A model generated the notes under the pieces. The model searched no databases, was not told the origin of the DNA, and was given only the letters and a program-made list of their open reading frames with translations. From Gonatopus flavifemur (taxonomy: Eukaryota > Arthropoda > Insecta > Hymenoptera > Dryinidae), in assembly GCA_018340375.1 (NCBI GenBank), contig JAFFJZ010000119.1, positions 62,001 through 126,000 on the forward strand: DNA of 64,000 bases. Reading direction: 5' to 3'. Shown in pieces: positions 57,346-64,000 of this stretch. Position numbers and translations under genes: made by a program. Every line of letters begins with the position of its first letter. Position 1 is the stretch's first letter.

Positions 57346-58089
57346 ATGATGAGAAAAGGTCCGACATCATGTTGGGAAATAAATAACTTTGCAGAGGACC
57401 TAATGAATGAAGTGAGGGAGGGTGCAAAAATAGATGAGGATAGAAATAGACGAGAAAATAGCAAAAGTATTGGGCCGTATATAGTTGGTCAAATACTACA
57501 AAAAAACGTAGCAATGTTAATTGACACGGGAAGTCAAATGACATGTATGTCCGAACTAGTATACGAGGAATTGAAAAATCATAACAGACTTCATGAATTG
57601 CCAGTGAATAATGTAGTTGCTATAACAGCCATAGGAAATAACACCACTACAATAAAAAAACAAATATTAGTCGAAATAAAAATCGGGGGAATGAAAAGAG
57701 AGACAATAATCATTGTGATACCCAAGTTAACGACAGAAGTAATATTAGGGAATGACTGGTTGAATCAGAATAAAGTGATAATTAATTATGAAAATCAAAC
57801 AGTATCCATTGAGGGACACCTCTTGGATCAATCACTCGTTTCGTATGATCGGGAACCTGCTGAAAGATTGCGGTGCATGAGCATAGGAGAACATAAGATT
57901 ATAATGCTAGTGAATATCAATGAAATAGCTGAACTATCTAGAAAAGAAGGGGAGGAGCTAACAATTAATTTTGAAACACAAACTGATAAAACACAAAGTG
58001 AGTTCATAATAGATATAGATTCAAAAACAGAAGAAAATAGTAGTTCAAATGATAAAAAAAATACAGAAGATGAAATCATAATAGAATGA
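57346..58089 (+). CDS. pol: protease part of pol
   Basis: The frame is -1 relative to gag. It has the aspartic protease active site AMLIDTGSQMTC (57522-57533 for DTGS) and the second hallmark VILGNDWL, followed by a Glu/Lys-rich linker. It ends at TGA 58087-58089, but the same frame is open directly after the stop into the reverse transcriptase. The stop is therefore a point lesion or a readthrough site. It would cut the Gag-Pol polyprotein. How gag connects to pol is not clear; no slippery site was identified. Confidence 0.75.
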   Translation: MMRKGPTSCWEINNFAEDLMNEVREGAKIDEDRNRRENSKSIGPYIVGQILQKNVAMLIDTGSQMTCMSELVYEELKNHNRLHELPVNNVVAITAIGNNTTTIKKQILVEIKIGGMKRETIIIVIPKLTTEVILGNDWLNQNKVIINYENQTVSIEGHLLDQSLVSYDREPAERLRCMSIGEHKIIMLVNINEIAELSRKEGEELTINFETQTDKTQSEFIIDIDSKTEENSSSNDKKNTEDEIIIE

Positions 58090-59727
58090 GAAGAAATCAA
58101 TAATATAGAAGAAAAAGGGGGGAAAAGTTCAGGAAATTTGAATGTAGGACTCGAAAATAAGAACGAAGTAACAGAAAATAAAAATGATAATAAAAAAGAT
58201 AATAAACATCAGAATGATGATGAGAATAGGTTAAAAATCAGAGAAATAATAATTGAGAATCAAAACACGAAAAAAAATGAAGAGTGGGACAAATGTATTG
58301 AAGAAAATATAAATTTTGAATTAGAAAAGATAAATGATTCATGTGAGCAAGATCTTTTGGGAGATTTGCGATCTAGAGTGACTCGTCTATCGAGGCTGAG
58401 TGGGGTTCAGAAGGAAAAGTTAATGGAACTGGTGACGTCATACGAAAGATTATTCGTAGACAAAATTAAATGTGCAGAAGGATATGTACATTCTATACAA
58501 TTAAATACAACAAAACCATTCATAAGAAAGTCCTATCCGGTTCCCATAAAATATAAAAAAGCAGTAGAAAATGAAATTCAAGAGATGTTGAAATTAGGGA
58601 TAATCGAAAGATCATTTAGCCCTTATTGTAATCCATTGAGAATAGTTCCTAAAGATAATGGAAAGGTGCGTGTTTGTTTGGATGCGAGATGGCTCAATGA
58701 GCATGTTCAAGCGGATAATGAATCTCCACCGTATATTGAAGAAATACTTCAGAAATTCGAAGGGGTTAAATATATTACCACATTAGACTTAGCCCAGGGT
58801 TACTTGCAAATACCTTTGGAACCCAAATCACGCCCATATACGGCGTTTTTGCATGATACAACATCGCATCAGTTTTGTAGAATCCCATTTGGGTTAAAAA
58901 CAGCAGGAAGTGGGTTCATTAGAGCCTTGAACATGGCCATGGGTAATGAGTTTTCTGAATTCTTGGCATCTTACATAGATGACATGATCATAGCATCCAG
59001 GGATTTTGATTCCCATATGGAACATTTGAGGCTAGTTTTTGAAAGATTAATGAAACATAAGTTTACAGTTAAAGTAGAGAAATCCTTATTTTGCAGAGAT
59101 TCTGTTCCTTCTTTGGGAGTCATAATAACTCCACACGGGATACATCCCAATCCAGAGAAATTAAAAGTGATCAACGAATTCCCAAAGCCAAATAACAAGA
59201 AACAATTACAACAGTTTCTAGGCGTATGTAATTTCTATAGGCGATTCAATATAAAACATGCGAATGACGTGTCACCGTTGAGAGAATTATTAAAAAAAGA
59301 AAGGACCTGGATATGGACTGAGGAACATACAAAAGCTTTTACGAATTTGAAAGAAGGATTTATGAATTGTGTCACCTTGAGTCACTATCTACCGAATAAA
59401 AAATCCCAATTACAAACGGACGCAAGTGATTTGGGCACTGGTGGTATTTTGCAGCAATTAGATAATGACAATAATATGAGAATCATTTCTATAGCTAGTC
59501 GTTGTTTAACGAATACAGAAAAAAATTATACGACAACTGAGAAGGAGTTATTGGCCATTATATACTCGATCACAAAATTTCGTACTCATTTATTAGGGCA
59601 GCAATTTGATATTATAACGGATCACAAAGCTTTAATTTTTCTAAAAACCACTAATTTCCAAAATACTAGGATTGTTCGATGGAGCTTATTATTATCGCAG
59701 TATTCGTTTGATATTAAATATTGTTAA
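58090..59727 (+). CDS. pol: reverse transcriptase-RNase H part of pol
   Basis: The same frame as the protease continues to TAA at 59725-59727. A charged Asn/Lys/Glu-rich N-terminus is followed by the RT: KSYPVPIKYKKAVENEIQEM, CNPLRIVPKDNGKVRVCLDA, TTLDLAQGYLQIPL, RIPFGLKTAGSGF and the catalytic ASYIDDMIIASRD near 58970. RNase H has QTDASDLGTGGILQQ, NYTTTEKELLAIIYSI and DIITDHKALIFLKT. The key Asp residues of both activities are visible. It would copy the element's RNA into DNA in the particle. Confidence 0.88.
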   Translation, partial: EEINNIEEKGGKSSGNLNVGLENKNEVTENKNDNKKDNKHQNDDENRLKIREIIIENQNTKKNEEWDKCIEENINFELEKINDSCEQDLLGDLRSRVTRLSRLSGVQKEKLMELVTSYERLFVDKIKCAEGYVHSIQLNTTKPFIRKSYPVPIKYKKAVENEIQEMLKLGIIERSFSPYCNPLRIVPKDNGKVRVCLDARWLNEHVQADNESPPYIEEILQKFEGVKYITTLDLAQGYLQIPLEPKSRPYTAFLHDTTSHQFCRIPFGLKTAGSGFIRALNMAMGNEFSEFLASYIDDMIIASRDFDSHMEHLRLVFERLMKHKFTVKVEKSLFCRDSVPSLGVIITPHGIHPNPEKLKVINEFPKPNNKKQLQQFLGVCNFYRRFNIKHANDVSPLRELLKKERTWIWTEEHTKAFTNLKEGFMNCVTLSHYLPNKKSQLQTDASDLGTGGILQQLDNDNNMRIISIASRCLTNTEKNYTTTEKELLAIIYSITKFRTHLLGQQFDIITDHKALIFLKTTNFQNTRIVRWSLLLSQYSFDIKYC

Positions 59728-60942
59728 GGGAAAGAAAATGTGGTGGCTGATTTTTTTAGTCGAAATATAGAAGGTAAACAAACCAATTATGAACCGACAA
59801 AAATTATGATAGCACATATAGAACAAATGATATCGATAAATAAATTAGATGATAGGAATGGTACATTTGATATGAAATATGACTCGGAATTACTTAGGAA
59901 GTTGAAAAATTTGAAGCAAATGCAACAGGACGATGAGAATTTTGGGAGGATTATAGAAGAAAGTGGAGAAGACGGGCCAAGAAAAGATGAATACAAGATA
60001 CATCAGGACATATTGTTTCATAAAACGAAGTATGACGGTCAATATAAGATGGCAGTTCCGGAAGAATTGGTATCTTCATTGATCAAGTCAATACACGAAA
60101 AGCTAGGGCACGTAGGAGTGTTCAAAACGTACGAATACATCCGGACCTATTTTTATTGGAAGAAAATGCGTAATAATATAAAACAATATGTCCTGTCTTG
60201 TGACTTGTGCCAACGGATAAAATATCTAAATTATACCATGGAAGGTAAATATTTAAGAGTAAGCGCAGATAAACCAAAGGAAATGATTACAGTGGATTAT
60301 TATGGTCTGCTACCCCGGTCGAAAGCGGGAGTACAATATATCTTTGTTGTTTTAGATGTATTTTCAAAATATGTAGCACTTTTCACGTTGAAAAGGGCAA
60401 CAACAGAAGCGACACTTAGAAAATTGACTAAAGATCGCTTCCTGAAATATGGAAAACCAACAAAAATCCTCTCTGATCATGGGTCACAATTCTCATCGGA
60501 AAAATGGTAGGTAGCTCTACAACGAGAAGGGGTACAAGCATGTTACTCTTCAATCAGACACCCACAATCTAATCCCACGGAAAGGATAATGCGCGAATTG
60601 AGTAAATTCTTCCGTGTATATTGTTCGGACAGACATACGAAATGGGCAAACTATATCATACAAATACAAGACTTATTAAATTGCACGACCCACTATAGTA
60701 CGGGTTATACACCCTATGAGTTGCATTTCGGAAGAAAGCCTACTGATATAATTACAAAATTCATAAGTTACCCTATTACAGATGAAACCTCATATGACAT
60801 GAAACTAATGAAAGCGGGAAAAAATCTAGAGAAACAATATCTTGAAAGAATGAAAAGTTCAAAAAAGCATTTCGAGTATCGAACTAAAGAAAGGAGATAT
60901 GGTATTAATGAAAGTGCCACATTTATCGAGCGCCTTGGATAA
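59728..60942 (+). pseudogene. pol: integrase part of pol, one internal stop
   Basis: In frame with the RT after the TAA (GKENVVADFFSRN). Zinc region: KLGHVGVFKTYEYIRTYFYW and SCDLCQRIKY. Catalytic core: ITVDYYGLLPRSKAG (Asp), KILSDHGSQFSSEKW (Asp), a TAG at 60508-60510, then on in the same frame to HPQSNPTERIMRELSKFF (Glu) and TTHYSTGYTPYELHFGRKP. The DDE residues are all present. After the stop at 60940 related C-terminal sequence (HVYEGPFKIKKR to KYNQCKGMIP) can be read to about 61109 across further breaks. It would insert the DNA copy into the genome. Confidence 0.82.
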
Positions 60943-61109
60943 AGTTACTCATAAATTTTTTTTCACGTTTATGAAGGTCCTTTCAAGATTAAAAAACGCA
61001 TAAATGATAATGCGTACCAACTATGTTCATATGATGAGGGAAAAATAATAGGGACTTATAATCGAAATACTCTGAGGAAGTATAATCAATGTAAAGGAAT
61101 GATACCTTG

Positions 61110-61578
61110 ATAATGTCACGAGAGAGTATTCGCAATTCGTGTGAAAAGTAGAAATATACATAAGCACGGAAAGAAGATAGTACCGAACTGTATGCAATTT
61201 TCATGGAATTGTATAAGAATTATATACAATTTTCATGGAGTTATGTGAGATTTATATATAGTTCCATAAATTGCATAAAGATTCTATATAGTTTATATTG
61301 AATTATATATGGATTGTATATGGTTCGAAAAATTTCCCATGAAAGATAGAGAAACTAGAGTTAAGATAGAATTGAGTGATCAATGAGATACATAAAAATC
61401 TGGAAAGAGAACAATGAACGATGATGGTAAATAATTATCGGAAATAAGTAAGATAATACAAAATAATGTGACACAGCGATAGTGAGAGGATAATAGAATT
61501 TTGTACATAGAAAAGTAACGTAACCGTAGATATGAGGTATAGGCAAGTTGATCTTAATGACTTGTACGGACAAATCAT
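61110..61578. other. 3' untranslated part of gypsy element
   Basis: Non-coding, with ATATA/CATGGA repeats near 61200-61330 (TTTTCATGGA recurs). No envelope-like frame. Confidence 0.5.
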
Positions 61579-61591
61579 GAAAAAAGGGGGG
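61579..61591 (+). promoter_or_regulatory. polypurine tract
   Basis: GAAAAAAGGGGGG directly before the 3' LTR start (two bases, TA, lie between). This is the expected plus-strand primer. Confidence 0.8.
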
Positions 61592-61593
61592 TA

Positions 61594-62266
61594 TGTAATT
61601 GTATAGAGAGAGAGAGAATTTAAAGGAAGCAAGAAATGAGAGAGAAAAGATAGAGGAGAAGAGAAGAGGAAAAGAGGAGAGAGAGGGGAACAAGCGATAA
61701 GAGAGGAAGAAGTAGGGAAAGGTATGAAAATCCCGGAGAGGTCACTTGGTCGGTGATCGTTGCCCGAAGCATTAAGGAAATATTGAAATCAAATCTAATT
61801 ATTCCAAAACGACACGTGTTTTGCGAGACGAAGAGAAATTCCAATGGGGCACAGAGGAAAAGTTGAAGAATCAATCTTCTACACAAAGGCCTAAAGGCGA
61901 CGGCAATTAACTGGAGGGAGACTTTACGGAAATAAACGGCCTGAAAAAAAAAAAACAATATAACATCTTGGGCTTCGGACATTCTATCAGGATAATCAAT
62001 GGAAGAATCGACCAACTCTAAGATAAGATACTTCTCCTCAATTCTAATCATTCTCTCGTTTAATCTGTACATATTGATATTTATCGATATCGATCGATGC
62101 CTCTCTCTTTCCCTCTCGTCGGAGAATTGAATTATTAAATGTTTCTCAGTAATCAATTGACGACATTGATGCATGCCATCAATACATACAAAATTTCTGA
62201 TTTCGGATTCTGAAAATATATCCAATTCGAATGGAATTATTCTTGAAATATTGGATTAGTATACAT
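61594..62266 (+). repeat. 3' LTR, truncated
   Basis: Starts TGTAATTGTATAGAGAGAG and follows the 5' LTR with few differences (small indels near 61610, 61945, 62030 and 62115) to GATTAGTATACAT. There the last third (about 250 bp, including the polyadenylation signal) is missing. Eleven unrelated bases separate it from the Transib end at 62278. Confidence 0.85.
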
Positions 62267-62329
62267 GAGGGGTGTCGCACAGTGGGGCCGAATGCCAAAA
62301 AGCTGGACAAAATTATAAGGGGCTCTCAA

Positions 62330-63260
62330 ATTCGCTTGCGACTTCGTACTCGGGAAGTTTATGGGGTCACTGATTACGAATCCGTTGTCAGAATTTCAAA
62401 ATTCAAAATGGCGGATCCAATATGGCGGACGAAAATTGAAAGAAACCATCGGATTTCCTTCAAACTTGGTGATCAGGGGTTTTTGGGGTCGCTGATTACG
62501 AATCTGCTGTTTGAGTTCCAAAATTCAAAATGGCGGATCCAATATGGCGGACGAAAATTTTAAAAATCATCGGATTCTCCTCAAATTGGGTACCCAACGG
62601 TTTTTGGGGTCGCTGATTACGGATCCGTTGTTCTCATTTCGGAATTCAAAATGGCGGATCCAATATGGTGGACGAAAATTGGAAGAAATCATCGGATTTT
62701 TTTCAAATTTGGTGATCAGGGGTTTTCGGGGTCGCTGATTACGGATCCGCTGTCTGAGTTCCCAAATTCAGAATGGCGAATCCAATATGGCGAACGAAAA
62801 TTGAAAAAATCATCGGATTCTTTTCAAATTGGGTACCCAAGGATTTTTGGGGTCGCTGATTACAAATCCGTTGTCTGCATTTCGAAATTCAAAATGGCGG
62901 ATCCAATATGGTGGAATAAAATCGAGAAGATCATCGGATTTTCTTTAAACTCGGCATCCAGGAGTTTTTGGGGTCACCAATTACGAATCCGTTGTCAAAA
63001 TTTTGAAATTCAGAATGGCGGATCCAATATGGTGAACAAAAATTAAGAAAATCATCGCATTTTCTTCAAACTTGGTACTCAGGGGTTTCTGTGGTCGCTG
63101 ATTACGAATCCACGGTCTGAAATTCAAAATTCGAAATAACGGACCCAATATAGCGGACGAAAATTGTAAAAATCATCGGATTCCCTTCAAACTCGGTACC
63201 CAGGGGTTTTCGGGATCGCTGATCACGAATCCGTTGTCAGAATTCCGAAATTCAGGATGG
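62330..63260. repeat. 121-bp subterminal repeats (7-8 units)
   Basis: GCGGATCCAATATGG or a variant recurs near 62411, 62534, 62654, 62775, 62897, 63019 and 63139, always with GGGGTCGCTGATTACGAATC and CATCGGATT. This is the same unit as at 39340-39830, with twice as many copies. The open frames through it (about 75-131 codons) are artefacts. Confidence 0.9.
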
Positions 63261-63509
63261 CGGATGCCAAAAATCAAAACTTCATTCATAACTTAATATT
63301 CAACAAGAACTAAACGGCCCATTTTGTTGTTCCTATTATGATCATTATTATTATTATTTCCAACATTGAATCATTATTAATATAATTATCGAACGATATT
63401 GACACAAAATGTGTTAAATCGAAAGATATATACATTCACAATATATACAATAATATAAAAAACTGAAATCGTAATGGTTTTTACTTTTGCCATACTTTTT
63501 TTACTCAGA

Positions 63510-63738
63510 TCAGTCTTCTTCACTCTCAGAGGAAGATAATGGGAAAGTTACGTTGTCTTTATCAAGTATATCCGGAGTTTTGATCAGGCTTAACACGTCT
63601 CTAGGGAGAAACTTTAGTTTTTTCTTGGGCAACTGTCTTTTACTCGATAACATTGGATCAGAACTCAAAAGGAACCATTTAAAAATGTCTTCATTCGTTT
63701 TTTCTCTACTGCATTTCCTGGAGTGATGCTCTCGGTAC
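63510..63738 (-). CDS. Transib-type transposase, C-terminal exon (partial)
   Basis: On the minus strand, ATTTCCAAAG precedes an exon reading (R)YREHHSRKCSREKTNED, IFKWFLLSSDPMLSSKRQ, and LPRDVLSLIKTPDIL to an acidic end SSSESEED and stop at 63510. The first block continues the conserved region that follows the catalytic Glu in Transib/RAG1-like transposases (compare KQYKSFRLSHSRKNSRQ in the complete copy). The intron just before this exon is a difference from the complete element, whose frame is continuous here. So this is another subfamily. The rest of the gene would lie to the right and beyond the window. Confidence 0.7.
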
Positions 63739-64000
63739 CTTTGGAAATGAATGTTGTTAAGATATTCGAATATAATAATGTATTCATCGACACCGTTAAA
63801 GCTTTTGATCTCAACATGACAAGCAAAATCAAGGAAAAACAAAAAGCAGCTGCACTTTGGGGTCATCAGTATAAAGTTTTGAATAAATCCTCTAATTCAT
63901 AAGTTTACTTGATTCTCAAAATTGTTTTCTAGTCTATGAATTTATGTTTCCAGAGGATGAACAATGTGGCTGATTAATAAAAAAAAGTATATGAATATTA

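Larger units (their letters stand above)
55086..62266 (+). mobile_element. Ty3/gypsy-type LTR retrotransposon
   Basis: Order: LTR, primer-binding site, gag, protease, reverse transcriptase-RNase H, integrase, polypurine tract, LTR. The two LTRs are very similar, so insertion was fairly recent. The pol frame has three in-frame stops, and the 3' LTR is cut short at 62266. No envelope-like frame is visible. Confidence 0.9.
62278..64000 (-). mobile_element. second Transib-type element, runs off window
   Basis: The end CACAGTGGGGCCGAATGCCA, followed by AAAAGCTGGACAAAATTATA, matches the right end of the complete Transib read inward. Seven or eight 121-bp subterminal repeats follow, then a minus-strand transposase C-terminus. 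The orientation is opposite to the element at 35555. The other end lies beyond the window. TGTCG (62273-62277) would be its duplicated target if the insertion is simple. Confidence 0.85.

Noticed and set aside
62231..63046. Chain of open frames with KMADPIWWTKI repeats
   Set aside because: Frames follow the 121-bp Transib subterminal repeat; no start context, and the frame changes between units.

Overview
The window looks like a transposon-dense, AT-rich arthropod (most likely insect) genomic region. It has spliced genes with GT-AG introns, (TA)n and (TC)n microsatellites, many miniature inverted-repeat elements, and transposons of typical insect families. I see no bacterial genes, rRNA, tRNA or CRISPR. 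The species cannot be fixed from the sequence. Almost everything identifiable is mobile DNA, and many boundaries could be set from terminal inverted repeats (TIRs) and target-site duplications (TSDs). Layout: 1-3.4 kb holds small hairpins and short-motif repeats. 3.8-8.3 kb holds two divergent genes, a Tnp2-like transposase (minus, frameshifted) and a six-exon BEN-domain-like gene (plus, decayed), with GATCACG-rich repeats on both sides in opposite orientations. 9-11.1 kb is non-coding with one foldback. 11.5-29.1 kb appears to be a small minus-strand gene whose three exons keep phase across two introns. One of these introns is 17 kb and contains a five-level nest of transposons. The nest runs 12.2-27.8 kb. 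An old RTE-like LINE copy was hit by a 3.9 kb foldback element made of 31-bp tandem repeats and by a young full-length RTE copy. The young copy was hit by an inverted RTE copy, which was hit by a 1.8 kb TA-flanked TIR element, which itself carries smaller hairpins. A 603-bp insertion at 18304-18906 was copied from two nearby templates, one of them inverted. 30.1-34.9 kb holds another broken RTE copy, a Mutator-like transposase fragment, and a different LINE split by a complete 1,274-bp mariner. 35.5-39.9 kb is the clearest find: a complete 4,315-bp Transib (RAG1-like) transposon. It has an uninterrupted 731-codon transposase reading frame, TIRs that begin with CACAGTG (identical to the V(D)J recombination-signal heptamer), and a perfect 5-bp duplication CACAT. 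Related Transib ends occur at 48.7 kb and 62.3 kb; the latter leads into a partial minus-strand transposase at the window edge. 40.1-42.9 kb is a TTAA-flanked foldback with a nested hAT MITE. 44.3-47.3 kb is a decayed BEL/Pao retrotransposon whose integrase is split by a solo LTR. 48-55 kb is packed with MITEs and palindromic repeats. 55.1-62.3 kb is a Ty3/gypsy-type retrotransposon with two very similar LTRs, gag, and a pol interrupted by three in-frame stops. Reading frames, motifs, TIRs and TSDs were read directly. Family names come from motif recognition without database searches. The host-gene call and element histories are inference.
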